Notes under the pieces: model-generated
What the model was told of the DNA's origin: nothing
Database searches by the model: none
What the model saw: the letters and a program-made list of their open reading frames with translations, nothing else
Assembly: GCF_007747795.1 (NCBI RefSeq)
Contig: NZ_CP036275.1
Span: 4,828,001 to 4,892,000, forward strand
From: Maioricimonas rarisocia
Lineage (GTDB): Bacteria; Planctomycetota; Planctomycetia; Planctomycetales; Planctomycetaceae
Length of the DNA: 64,000 bases
Reading direction: 5' to 3'
Position numbers and translations under genes: made by a program
Shown here: positions 47,664 to 55,856 of the stretch, in pieces
Layout of the letters: every line of letters begins with the position of its first letter
Position numbering within the stretch: the stretch's first letter is position 1

Positions 47664-48374
47664 ATGATTCGCTTGGACAATGTCACCAAAGACTATTCGC
47701 GGCGGGGCGAGACGATCACGGCACTACGCAGCGAAGCTCTCGAGTTCGCCAGCGGGGACTACGTCGCCATCGTCGGCCCGAGTGGTTCCGGAAAGACCAC
47801 GCTGCTTTCGCTGCTGGGGGGGATGCTGTCGCCCACAACAGGCAAGGTCTGGCTGGAGGACACGTCCGTCTACGACCTGACTGCCGCAGAGCGTTCCGCA
47901 CTGCGCAGCGAGCGGATGGGATTCGTCTTCCAGACATTCAATCTGGTCCCGTACCTGACGGCACTGCAGAACGTGCAAATTCCACTGTGTCTGCTCGGTT
48001 TGAGTGCGGCCGAGCAGGAGCCTCGTGCGACGGAGTTGCTGGCACGGTTCGGTCTGGCCGACCGCCTGCACCATCGTCCCGCAGAGCTGAGCGTGGGACA
48101 GCAGCAGCGTGTGGCCCTTGCCCGAACGCTGGTCAACGATCCACAGATTGTTCTTGCCGACGAACCGACGGGCAATCTCGATCCGGAGAGCCGGGAAACC
48201 GTGCTGGACGCGTTCGATGCCGCCCATCGCGAAGGACGGACGATCGTGATGGTCACCCACGATCCTGTCGCTGCCGGCCGTGCCTCGCGCGTGCTGACGC
48301 TCAAGGCCGGTGAACTGGCCGATTCGGAGTCACCCATTCCGGTCGATCCGTTGCCGACACGCCGATCGGCATAG
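47664..48374 (+). CDS. ABC transporter ATP-binding protein (LolD/MacB-type)
   Basis: 236 residues from the ATG at 47664. Walker A GPSGSGKTTLLSLLGG, Q-loop FVFQTFNLVPYLTALQNV, signature LSVGQQQRVALARTLV, Walker B IVLADEPTGNLD, H-loop VTHDPVA: all motifs intact. It energises the permease encoded just upstream (3-base gap). A 12-bp hairpin lies 70 bases after the stop. Together with the exported thioredoxin-like protein the three genes form one operon, 45621-48374. Confidence 0.95.
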   Translation: MIRLDNVTKDYSRRGETITALRSEALEFASGDYVAIVGPSGSGKTTLLSLLGGMLSPTTGKVWLEDTSVYDLTAAERSALRSERMGFVFQTFNLVPYLTALQNVQIPLCLLGLSAAEQEPRATELLARFGLADRLHHRPAELSVGQQQRVALARTLVNDPQIVLADEPTGNLDPESRETVLDAFDAAHREGRTIVMVTHDPVAAGRASRVLTLKAGELADSESPIPVDPLPTRRSA

Positions 48375-48794
48375 AGCAGATCCGGCAATTGCTCTGCAGA
48401 GCCGCCCTGCCACCACCGCACCAGGCATGTGGCCAAGGGGGGACCGGTCAGCCGACGCGCGAATCGGCTGACCGGCTCGGGGGCGACGGGACAGGCCGGA
48501 GAACACGCCGACTTCCGCAATGCGGCGGAGCGGTGGACGCTTCGTTGCTGCGTGTCACCGCTTTCGCGCTCCGGTTTCGTCGGCCATGACTTCCCTGTAA
48601 AATCCCGCCTGCTCCCCGATTCCTGCGAGCCTCCGCGGCGATCCCGGTTCAGTTCTGTTGCAGCGGCATTGAGTTGCCCGGGCCTCCCCTCCACTGGGGC
48701 GCCCAGACCATCGCGGGACGAGCAGGCGTCCAGCTTTCCTGCTGCAGGACCGCTGGACGCGGCAGAGAACGTCGGGCAAGGCAGCATCCAGATT
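48375..48794. other. Gap between ABC operon and tRNA-Leu
   Basis: 420 bases with no supported gene. It contains the hairpin at 48444-48475; otherwise nothing distinct is visible. Confidence 0.45.
48444..48475. terminator. Perfect 12-bp hairpin downstream of the ABC operon
   Basis: CCGGTCAGCCGA, an 8-base loop, TCGGCTGACCGG. No T-run follows on either strand, so it could be a stabiliser, a Rho-assisted end or an operator. Its position just after the operon favours 3'-end formation. Confidence 0.55.
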
Positions 48795-48880
48795 GGCCGA
48801 GTGGCGGAATTGGCAGACGCACGGGACTTAAAATCCCGTGGGGGGTAACCCCCGTGCGGGTTCGAACCCCGCCTCGGCTA
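48795..48880 (+). tRNA. tRNA-Leu (anticodon UAA)
   Basis: Class II tRNA of 86 bases. The acceptor is GGCCGAG with CTCGGCT (first pair G-U) and the discriminator is A. The D-arm is GCGGAATTGGCAGACGC. The anticodon loop is CTTAAAA with TAA at 48829-48831, on a CGGGA/TCCCG stem. A long variable arm (GGGGG-TAA-CCCCC) is typical of tRNA-Leu. The T-arm is GCGGGTTCGAACCCCGC. The 3' CCA is not encoded. Confidence 0.95.
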
Positions 48881-48994
48881 CTTGTCCCAGCAGGCCCACG
48901 CCCTCTCTAACCTGCTGCAGGTACGATGGTTACGTGCCACACCCAGACCGGGTCCGCCCACGCGTTCCGGCCGGCATTCCCCCCTGGGCTCATG

Positions 48995-49024
48995 TTGACA
49001 CTCCGGCCGCGTCCCGGTTATAAG
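48995..49024 (+). promoter_or_regulatory. Sigma-70-type promoter, TTGACA-N18-TATAAG
   Basis: Perfect -35 (48995-49000), an 18-base spacer and -10 TATAAG (49019-49024). Transcription from about 49031 leaves a 50-base leader before the lipoprotein gene at 49081. Confidence 0.65.
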
Positions 49025-49080
49025 CCGGCCCCTTCCGTTTCGGCCTGTCCCCACATTCTTCCCAAAGAACAGATGCGTTC

Positions 49081-49938
49081 ATGAGGAACGCTGCGTACCT
49101 GCGTGGATCGTCGCCATCCAGGATCACCCGGGCAGCGTGGCTGCTTGCCGTGGTCATCCTGCCGATCGTCGGCTGCGCCATCATCGACACGTCGGAGCAG
49201 ACTGCGACCGGCAAGCCGGCACTGCCGCCGATCGTCCCCCCTCAGGATGCGATCGAGCTGGAAGTCTATTTCATTGACCGCCCTCGGGGTGATTCGCTCA
49301 TCGGCGATGCCCTCTGGAACGAGGTCGACCAGATCAGCGTCGTCGAGCCGGGCATTCGTTCGCAGCTCAACGATGACGGCATCCGCTTCGGCGTCGCCCC
49401 TTCGAGTCCCCCGTTCGCCCTGCAGGCCCTGCTCGACCTGCAGCCGTACGGATCGGCCGCCCACCGTCGTGTCGGTCGACGCTATGCGATTGGCTCCGGC
49501 ACCGAAACCGAGCTGATCGCCTCCACGCCCGAAGGAAACTGCCACCTCAATCTCAACCTTCCGGATGGGCCGCGGTCGCGCGAATACGAAACGCCGCGAT
49601 GCGTCTTCCGCGTTCGGGCCGAGCGGGTCCAGGACGGCTGGGCACGGCTGGAGTTCCTGCCGGAGATCCACTTCGGCGATTTGAGAATGCGGCCGGTCGC
49701 GACCGACCACGACTGGCAGTACCGGGGTGCGCAGGAGATTGACCCACTGTTCAGCCACCGGTTCACCGTCGAGCTGAACGTCGGCGAGTTCATCGTCGTC
49801 GGGACGAACAAGGAATTCGCATCGCTGCTGGGCGACTACTTCTTCCGGGACGGCAAGGAAGACAGCAAAACCGAGCGACTGCTCGTCGTCCGCCTGGCCG
49901 ACATGAAGCGCGTCGAGCCGGTCCGCGAATCGAAGTAG
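49081..49938 (+). CDS. Putative lipoprotein, hypothetical
   Basis: 285 residues. The N-terminus ends with the lipobox LPIVGC (Cys about residue 32), so it is probably lipidated by the Lgt encoded later in this window and anchored in the envelope. The rest is beta-rich without named domains (AIELEVYFIDRPRGDSLIGDALWNEVDQI, RFTVELNVGEFIVVGTNKEF), with a look of secretin-associated planctomycete hypotheticals. No cysteine pairs of note. It has its own promoter (48995) and converges on the sulfur cluster, whose last gene ends 10 bases away. Confidence 0.75.
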   Translation: MRNAAYLRGSSPSRITRAAWLLAVVILPIVGCAIIDTSEQTATGKPALPPIVPPQDAIELEVYFIDRPRGDSLIGDALWNEVDQISVVEPGIRSQLNDDGIRFGVAPSSPPFALQALLDLQPYGSAAHRRVGRRYAIGSGTETELIASTPEGNCHLNLNLPDGPRSREYETPRCVFRVRAERVQDGWARLEFLPEIHFGDLRMRPVATDHDWQYRGAQEIDPLFSHRFTVELNVGEFIVVGTNKEFASLLGDYFFRDGKEDSKTERLLVVRLADMKRVEPVRESK

Positions 49939-49947
49939 TGACTGTCT

Positions 49948-50523
49948 TCAATTCAGTGGGATGCGGGCGTAGCCATCCGCCTGCCGGTTCACATTAGCGG
50001 TCAGCGCCGAGACGGCGACCTCGAATTCGGGCACGACTTCGTCCCCGCGATGCCCCTGATGAGCGAGCGCCTGGCCGCAGACGAGCAGTTCCACCCCAGC
50101 TTTCTGAAGTCGCTTGATCAGATCCCGGTTGGGATTACTTCCTGCACCGGTCGCGACCGAATACGGCTCGTCGGCGAGTGTCACAACGGTCGCCTTGCCG
50201 TGGGCAACGACGGTGATCTCGCACGATGCCGCTTCGGCCCCCGCCCCGCCATAGATGTTGACGAACCGGGCCACCTTGGCCAGCCCCGGATTCACCTCTG
50301 CTGGATCTCCTCCCGCGGTGAGATCGACGACGATCTTCGAACCGTCCCGCGGCTGCTCGACCGCCTCCAACATCTTCACGACCTTGCCGTGCCCCTGCAC
50401 AACCGGGTGACTCCAGTCGGGAGAGTGCTTCGTGGTCTCAGCTCCGCCGGCTGCAAGCGCCACGACCGTGGCTCCCATGCATGCAGCCGCGAATGAGTGT
50501 CTCAACGCAGAATTGTTGTCCAT
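49948..50523 (-). CDS. DsrE-family protein, exported
   Basis: 191 residues from the ATG at 50523, with GAGGAAT upstream. An N-terminal hydrophobic segment (FAAACMGATVVALAAGG) acts as a signal peptide. The DsrE/DsrF-like fold follows: HGKVVKMLEAVEQP, VVDLTAGGDPAEVN, ITVVAHGKATVV, and the conserved Cys in RLQKAGVELLVCGQALAHQG. Family members bind sulfane sulfur on that Cys and pass it on. Last gene of the minus-strand sulfur cluster, 68 bases after the TauE/SafE gene; a periplasmic sulfur-carrier role is the natural inference. Confidence 0.82.
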   Translation of the reverse strand: MDNNSALRHSFAAACMGATVVALAAGGAETTKHSPDWSHPVVQGHGKVVKMLEAVEQPRDGSKIVVDLTAGGDPAEVNPGLAKVARFVNIYGGAGAEAASCEITVVAHGKATVVTLADEPYSVATGAGSNPNRDLIKRLQKAGVELLVCGQALAHQGHRGDEVVPEFEVAVSALTANVNRQADGYARIPLN

Positions 50524-50591
50524 GGTGGATTCCTCGCTCGAAGTCCGTGTTTGTCGAAACAGCATACATCTCCCCCCACGTGCTCGCTCGT

Positions 50592-51464
50592 TCAATCCCG
50601 CGCCTGAGGATCCGTGCAGAACGTCGTCGCGGGCATCGGCAGCGTTTGGAGCGACACGTGGCTGTCGATGGGCGCTCCGGAAGTCGCATCCGCAAGCTTC
50701 GGGACTTCGCGCCCGAGTACGAAGAGCCCCATCGCGACCAGGAATACCGCGAAGCCACGACGTAGCGCCAGCTGGTTGATCCGGCCACCGATGGAGTGTC
50801 CGACGAAACTCCCGATGATGCCAATCACAAGAAACAGCCCGATCGTGCGCCAGTCGACCGACATCTCGAGCCCCTCCAGCACACCGAGATACTTGGCGAA
50901 CCCGCTGAAGGACTTGAGCGCCACCACAACCAGACTCGTCCCGACGGCCATCCGCATTGGCAATCCCCCCAGCAGAACCAGAGCGGGGACAATGAGGAAT
51001 CCCCCGCCGACTCCCACCAGACCGGTGAGAATGCCGACGGCTAGCCCTTCCAGAACAACCATCCAGTAGGGGTGGGCATGCGGCTCGTCAGTTGCCGGAT
51101 CGCTCTCCTCCCGCTCCCCGGGACTGCGAATCATCAGGCCAGCCGAAACCAGCATGACTCCCGCGAATAACGTCAGCTGCACCGGCCCGGCAACAAACCG
51201 TGCCAGCCACGCCCCGGCGTAGGTTCCAGCCATTCCGGGAACGCCAAACAGCACCACGCTTCGCCAGTCGATCAGCCGCGCCCGGGCGTACGGAATCATG
51301 CCGGCCAGCGCAATCCCACCGACGATGGCGAGCGATTCGGCAATCGCGACCTTGTCCTGATGACCGAGCAGGTAGACGAGAACTGGTACGGTCAGAATCG
51401 ATCCGCCCGAGCCCAGCAGCCCCAGGGTCAGACCAATCAGAATGGCACCAATGACGGAAGACAT
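50592..51464 (-). CDS. TauE/SafE-family (TSUP) permease
   Basis: 290 residues, about eight transmembrane helices in two repeats; the repeat signatures are GLTLGLLGSGGSILTVPVLVYLLG at the start and GILTGLVGVGGGFLIVPALVLLGG mid-protein. TSUP carriers export sulfite, thiosulfate or sulfoacetate, or take up sulfur compounds. Placement between a rhodanese-DUF2892 protein and a DsrE-like protein supports export of sulfite or thiosulfate made by persulfide oxidation. AAAGGTGG precedes the start. The soluble tail after the last helix is about 25 residues. Confidence 0.92.
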   Translation of the reverse strand: MSSVIGAILIGLTLGLLGSGGSILTVPVLVYLLGHQDKVAIAESLAIVGGIALAGMIPYARARLIDWRSVVLFGVPGMAGTYAGAWLARFVAGPVQLTLFAGVMLVSAGLMIRSPGEREESDPATDEPHAHPYWMVVLEGLAVGILTGLVGVGGGFLIVPALVLLGGLPMRMAVGTSLVVVALKSFSGFAKYLGVLEGLEMSVDWRTIGLFLVIGIIGSFVGHSIGGRINQLALRRGFAVFLVAMGLFVLGREVPKLADATSGAPIDSHVSLQTLPMPATTFCTDPQARD

Positions 51465-51572
51465 GACGTCCCCACCTTTCGTATGCGGGCACTGCGATCG
51501 ACACTCGACGTGAGTCTGCTTTCATTCCAGCCGATCTGCAGTGAGGGACGGGCCCGCCCCTTCTTCCGTCCA

Positions 51573-52163
51573 TCACGAAGAGCAGCTCGGCTTGCTGCCG
51601 GCGGACACACTGCATTCCGTCGCGACCTGGTTCCAGGGCATACGGGCAAGCAGCATCCCCATTCCGCACGTGTCGGTGATGCCGGCGAACGTGAGACCGG
51701 CACCGACAAACGCCGACAGCCAGACAAAGTTGATGTTTACGAAAAACGCCAGCAGGGCCCCGGTAAGCACCAGCAGACCGGCGGCGATCCGAACCTGACG
51801 CTCCAGAGAGATCGTCTTCTTGCCGCGGACAACCGGCAGCCCGGTCGCTTCCCACGCCTGCGTCCCTCCTTCGACGTTGACGACGTTGGAATAGCCCGAT
51901 TTGACGAACTTCTCGCACGCCTGGCGGCCGCGGCTGCCCGAACGACAGATGACGTACAACGGCTCGCCAGCAGGTGCCTGACGGGTTGAGAACACCTGTT
52001 CGCAATCGAGTCGATCCAGCGGGACATTCCGGGCGACGCTGGCATGAACCTCACGAAACTCCGCTGGCGTACGCACGTCAATGATGTCTACTGCACCTCC
52101 GGTTCTGGTTCGCTGACCGAGTTCTTCCGGAGTGATTGTCTGAAACGTTTCCGCAACGGCCAT
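51573..52163 (-). CDS. Rhodanese domain fused to DUF2892 membrane domain
   Basis: 196 residues. Rhodanese at 1-115: VDIIDVRTPAEFREVHASVARNVP, active-site loop CRSGSR (catalytic Cys present) and closing VEGGTQAWEATGLPV. Then ISLERQVRIAAGLLVLTGALLAFF and FVGAGLTFAGITDTCGMGMLLARMPWN, the two-helix DUF2892 unit with its CG motif. The rhodanese faces the cytosol and takes sulfane sulfur; the membrane unit may tether it to the permease. Such fusions are common in sulfide/persulfide loci. Good GGGAGAAG ribosome-binding site. Confidence 0.93.
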   Translation of the reverse strand: MAVAETFQTITPEELGQRTRTGGAVDIIDVRTPAEFREVHASVARNVPLDRLDCEQVFSTRQAPAGEPLYVICRSGSRGRQACEKFVKSGYSNVVNVEGGTQAWEATGLPVVRGKKTISLERQVRIAAGLLVLTGALLAFFVNINFVWLSAFVGAGLTFAGITDTCGMGMLLARMPWNQVATECSVSAGSKPSCSS

Positions 52164-52241
52164 GGTTCTTCTCCCGATGTATCTGAAGTGGGACGTCTGG
52201 ACGAAACCGACCGCCCCGCTTCGGGTTCAATTACGTTCGCG

Positions 52242-52619
52242 TCACCGCGTGACGACGATTGTTTCCTGATAGATCTGGGCCCCGATCTGACGTGTTGACT
52301 CCGAAGTTGCCCCTTCAATCAACTCCTTTGCAGCCGCATGACGGTCGCGTCCCGGAATCTGCACGTGCCGCAGCCGGACGCGGCCGCCCGGTGCCAGGAC
52401 TCTGGCCACTTCGAACGCAACGGCCCTCGAAAACGGTGTTCGCTCGACGATGACTTCACGGACGCTGCCATCGCCGAACGGGAGTGCGTCGCCCCGGGCC
52501 TGAATGAGCCGTTCAATCGGCGAACCGGCCTCGGGACCGACGGTCTTCACTCGCGAGACATTGATGTTCCACGCCTCGCTGTTGCGTCCCTCTCCGCCGA
52601 TGTCGATCGTGATACTCAT
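52242..52619 (-). CDS. Truncated methyltransferase-like protein
   Basis: 125 residues from the ATG at 52619. ALPFGDGSVREVIVERTPFS followed by AVAFEVARVLAPGGRVRLRHV is the middle and post-core of class I methyltransferases (strand 4/5 with L-PGG-R), but the SAM-binding GxGxG first strand is missing, so it cannot bind SAM as usual. The short IQARGDALPFGDGS start may replace it. Longer upstream frame sequence is not homologous. Sits inside the sulfur operon 78 bases before the rhodanese. Either a small stand-alone domain or a decayed gene; function unknown. Confidence 0.55.
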   Translation of the reverse strand: MSITIDIGGEGRNSEAWNINVSRVKTVGPEAGSPIERLIQARGDALPFGDGSVREVIVERTPFSRAVAFEVARVLAPGGRVRLRHVQIPGRDRHAAAKELIEGATSESTRQIGAQIYQETIVVTR

Positions 52620-52825
52620 GAACTGTTCCGACGCGATGTTTGTCTGGTGCTGCTGGACCGGAGCTCCTGACGGTGTGTGGCGAAGGATAGACGTGACTGA
52701 TGGAAGAACACCACAGAGTCCACCGGGGGGGGCCGGCGACAGCGAATTACGATCTCGTGCCGCACCACTCAATCGACCAACGTTCGCCTCCGCCGACCAC
52801 TTCCCAACCGGTTCCCAACGTGTCA

Positions 52826-54247
52826 CTAGCCGTTCAGGGCCTTTATGGCTTCGCCGTCCACAGGAAAGTGTGAAGCGGCCCAGGCCTTGAAGCCGCCGAC
52901 GAGATCCATCGCGTTGTCGCCGACGCCATGCTTCTGCAACAGGCTGCAGGCGATCGACGAGCGATAGCCCCCCTCGCAGTGCACGACAACCGGACGTTCG
53001 GTGGGGACCTCGTCGATCCGTTCCGTCAACTGTTGGAGGGGGATGTTGATGCTCCCCTGGATGTGGCCTGCGGCCCACTCTTTACCAGAGCGGATGTCCA
53101 GCACGACCGGTTCCTCATCGGTGCCGAGCATGTCGTTCAGCGCCGCGGCCGTGATCCGGTCCGTCTGCTGAATCAGGTCCGGACGGGCATCGAGCGCAGA
53201 CATGCCCCCTTCGAGGTAGCCGGCCACGTTGTCGAAGCCGATGCGACCGAGCCGCATCACAGCTTCCTGCTCTTCACCCTGTTCGGCGACAACAATGATC
53301 GGATCGTCGTGATTCAGGACGGTACCGGCCCAGGTCGCATATTTGCCGCGAAGCCCGACGTTCACCGCTCCCTTCAGATGACCACCAGAAAAGTCATTCG
53401 ACTCCCGCACGTCGACGATCTGGTTCCCACTCTGCTGCCGGTTGAGCACGTCGTCGAGCGCGAGCGGTTTCATCGCCGCCTGCATGGACTGCTCGAGGCT
53501 TTCGCGCTCCTGGCGATTCCTGATCGCGTCGTAGACGAAGTACTCGGGGGCGTCCGGCTGATCGACTTCGACAAGCCTGATGAACGCCGCGCGACTCATT
53601 GGCTGCAGGGCGTAGTTGTATTTCTTCTGTTCGCCGATCGTGGAAACGGTCTCGTCGCTGAGAGCCTTTCCGCACATCGAGCCGGCGCCGTGTGCCGGAT
53701 AGACGAGTGTTTCGTCAGGCAATGTCATCAGCTTCTGCGTCACCGATTCGTAGAGCATGTTCGCCAGTTCGTCGGCGGTGACACCGATCGACGCCAGCAG
53801 GTCCGGCCGCCCCACATCGCCGATGAACAGCGTGTCTCCGGTCAGCACCGCGTGCGGCACCTCGTGACTCTTCTCCAGATCGAAGACGAGAATCGAGATC
53901 CCCTCCGGGGTATGACCGGGTGTCTCGAGGATTTGCAGGCGAACCTCACCGAACTCGATGCGATCTCCTTCGCTGACGGGAACGAAGTCGTATTCCGCCT
54001 GGGCCCTTGCGCCGAGGTAAATGCGGGCGTCCAGACGGTTGCGAAGTTCAATGTGACCGGCGAGAAAGTCGGCGTGAAAGTGCGTCAGAAAGACGTGCCG
54101 AATCAACCAGCCGTGCTCTTCCGCATCCTGAAGATACTGATCGATGTCCCGCTGCGGATCGACGACCGCCGCAATGCGCGTCACCTCGTCCACAATCATG
54201 TAGGAGGCGTGTGACAGACAGCCGAGGTAGTACTGTTTCAGAATCAT
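52826..54247 (-). CDS. MBL-fold persulfide dioxygenase-like protein with two rhodanese domains
   Basis: 473 residues from the ATG at 54247 (AAGGAG upstream). MBL domain 1-245 with metal motif THFHADFLAGH and later PGHTPEGIS, GDTLFIGDVGRPDL, VYPAHGAGS; the ETHE1-type site uses one iron, and the fifth ligand position is Phe rather than His. Rhodanese 1 (about 265-355) reads VVAEQGEEQEAV where the active Cys should be, so it is probably inactive. Rhodanese 2 (about 370-465) has VVHCEGGYRSS with Cys. Expected reaction: oxidation of glutathione-type persulfide to sulfite with sulfur transfer by rhodanese 2. First gene of the minus-strand cluster. Confidence 0.9.
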   Translation of the reverse strand: MILKQYYLGCLSHASYMIVDEVTRIAAVVDPQRDIDQYLQDAEEHGWLIRHVFLTHFHADFLAGHIELRNRLDARIYLGARAQAEYDFVPVSEGDRIEFGEVRLQILETPGHTPEGISILVFDLEKSHEVPHAVLTGDTLFIGDVGRPDLLASIGVTADELANMLYESVTQKLMTLPDETLVYPAHGAGSMCGKALSDETVSTIGEQKKYNYALQPMSRAAFIRLVEVDQPDAPEYFVYDAIRNRQERESLEQSMQAAMKPLALDDVLNRQQSGNQIVDVRESNDFSGGHLKGAVNVGLRGKYATWAGTVLNHDDPIIVVAEQGEEQEAVMRLGRIGFDNVAGYLEGGMSALDARPDLIQQTDRITAAALNDMLGTDEEPVVLDIRSGKEWAAGHIQGSINIPLQQLTERIDEVPTERPVVVHCEGGYRSSIACSLLQKHGVGDNAMDLVGGFKAWAASHFPVDGEAIKALNG

Positions 54248-54632
54248 GACCGAGGACTCCTTCGCGTCATGGTGTTGGGTCGTCCTCGAACATTTGCAAT
54301 CGCCGTGCCGCGAAACGGAAGGAGAATGCCCTGACGACCGCAACCCACTTGTGCCACACCGCTTGCGCCCATGAGATCCTCGACACCTGCCTCGTACCCG
54401 GAACGTGTTAACGCCTGCGCTAACCGGGAGCGCTAACCCCCAGCAATTAACAGGCACGTTAACAGCCGAGTCGGGTCGACAATCGCCTGCCCACGACCGG
54501 CTCGACCGCAGCGATTCGCCGCTTACAATCTGCGATCGTCATACGCATCCCCACTGCGGGCCGATGTCCCAAGACAGTCGGACCGGCCTGCCGCCACGAT
54601 TCACCGTCAGCCCACGATTTCAGTGAGTCCTC
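54248..54632. other. Divergent intergenic region, sulfur cluster versus argJ
   Basis: 385 bases. Contains the repeat block 54406-54464; no supported gene. It carries the promoters of both operons, but neither a clear -35/-10 pair nor a known operator was found. Confidence 0.5.
54406..54464. repeat. Nested inverted and direct repeats around TTAAC
   Basis: TGTTAACG-CCTG (54406-54417) faces its near-perfect inverse CAGG-CACGTTAACA (54451-54464). Inside lie two direct copies of GCGCTAACC at 54417-54425 and 54430-54438, 13 bases apart. Also a related AATTAAC. Such GCTAAC-type blocks occur in planctomycete intergenic regions; here they could also be an operator for the sulfur cluster. Confidence 0.6.
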
Positions 54633-55826
54633 ATGTCGAACCCGGAACTGCCTCAACTCCCCGTCGGATTTCGCGTTGCCGGTCACGCCTGCGGCATCAA
54701 GTCGGACCCGACGCGGCTTGATCTGGCGCTGTTCGCGTCCGATCGCCCCTGTGCCGCGGCCGGAGTATTCACGCAGAATCGCGTCGTCGGTGCCCCGGTC
54801 CAGGTTTCGCGGGAGCGGCTGCCGTCGGCAGAGATCCGTGGCGTGGTGATCAACTCGGGCAACGCAAATGCCTGCACCGGAGAGCGGGGCCTCGAGGACG
54901 CACGAGCAATGACCGCGGCTGTGGCCGGTCAGCTCGAGTGCAATGCCCGCTCGATCCTCGTCTGTTCGACCGGGGTGATCGGGCACTTCCTCCCGATGGA
55001 GAAGATCACGGCTGGTCTTCCCGAGGCCTGCAAGCGGCTGGCCGACTCGGGCGAGGAGTTCGAACGGAGTGGCCGGGCGATGATGACAACCGACACCTTC
55101 CCGAAGCTCATTGGCGGTCAGATCGAACTGGAGGGCGGGCGCATCGCGCTGAGCGGCGTCTGCAAGGGGGCGGCGATGATCGCTCCCAACATGGCGACGA
55201 TGCTGGCCGTAATGATGACGGACGCGGTCCTGTCTCCAGAGCAGGCGCAGCAGATGGTCAGCCGTGCAGTCGACCGCAGCTTCAACAGCATCAGCGTCGA
55301 CGGGCACACGAGTACGAGCGACACCGTGTTTCTGCTGGCCAACGGAGCCTCGGGCGTCACGGTGAGCGACGAAACCGCGTTCCAGGCTGCACTGGACGAC
55401 GCCTGTCGCGAGCTGGCACAGATGATCATCCGCGATGCCGAGGGGGCCGAGCATTTCGTGACGATCGACGTCACGGGACTTCCCGATGACCGGCAGGCCC
55501 ATCGTATCGCGAAGGTCGTTGCAGAAAGCATGCTGGTGAAGACGGCAATCACCGGCAACGATCCCAACTGGGGTCGCATCGTCTCCGCTGCGGGCTACGC
55601 CGGTCTTCCGTTCGACGAAGCAGATGTCACTCTGGCGATCAACGGGACGACGATCTACGAGCACGGCGTGCCGCTCGAGTACCCTGAAGAAACCGTCTCG
55701 CAGTCCATGGCCCGGGGAGAGGTTCACATCGACCTGACCATCGGCACCGGACCGGGAAAAAGCCGCTTCTGGACCAGCGATCTGACGTCCGAGTACGTGC
55801 GGCTCAACTCGGAGTACACGACCTGA
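54633..55826 (+). CDS. argJ: Bifunctional glutamate N-acetyltransferase/amino-acid acetyltransferase
   Basis: 397 residues, the usual length. ArgJ transfers acetyl from N-acetylornithine to glutamate and can also use acetyl-CoA, closing the cyclic arginine pathway. It is an N-terminal-nucleophile enzyme: the precursor cleaves itself before Thr189 in [18 protein letters not shown]. Other family stretches: [41 protein letters not shown] and the closing [29 protein letters not shown]. No other arg genes are adjacent. It converges on lgt with 30 bases between. Confidence 0.96.
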   Translation: MSNPELPQLPVGFRVAGHACGIKSDPTRLDLALFASDRPCAAAGVFTQNRVVGAPVQVSRERLPSAEIRGVVINSGNANACTGERGLEDARAMTAAVAGQLECNARSILVCSTGVIGHFLPMEKITAGLPEACKRLADSGEEFERSGRAMMTTDTFPKLIGGQIELEGGRIALSGVCKGAAMIAPNMATMLAVMMTDAVLSPEQAQQMVSRAVDRSFNSISVDGHTSTSDTVFLLANGASGVTVSDETAFQAALDDACRELAQMIIRDAEGAEHFVTIDVTGLPDDRQAHRIAKVVAESMLVKTAITGNDPNWGRIVSAAGYAGLPFDEADVTLAINGTTIYEHGVPLEYPEETVSQSMARGEVHIDLTIGTGPGKSRFWTSDLTSEYVRLNSEYTT

Positions 55827-55856
55827 CGGACGGCCCGTTCTCACCAGCCGGGCGGG

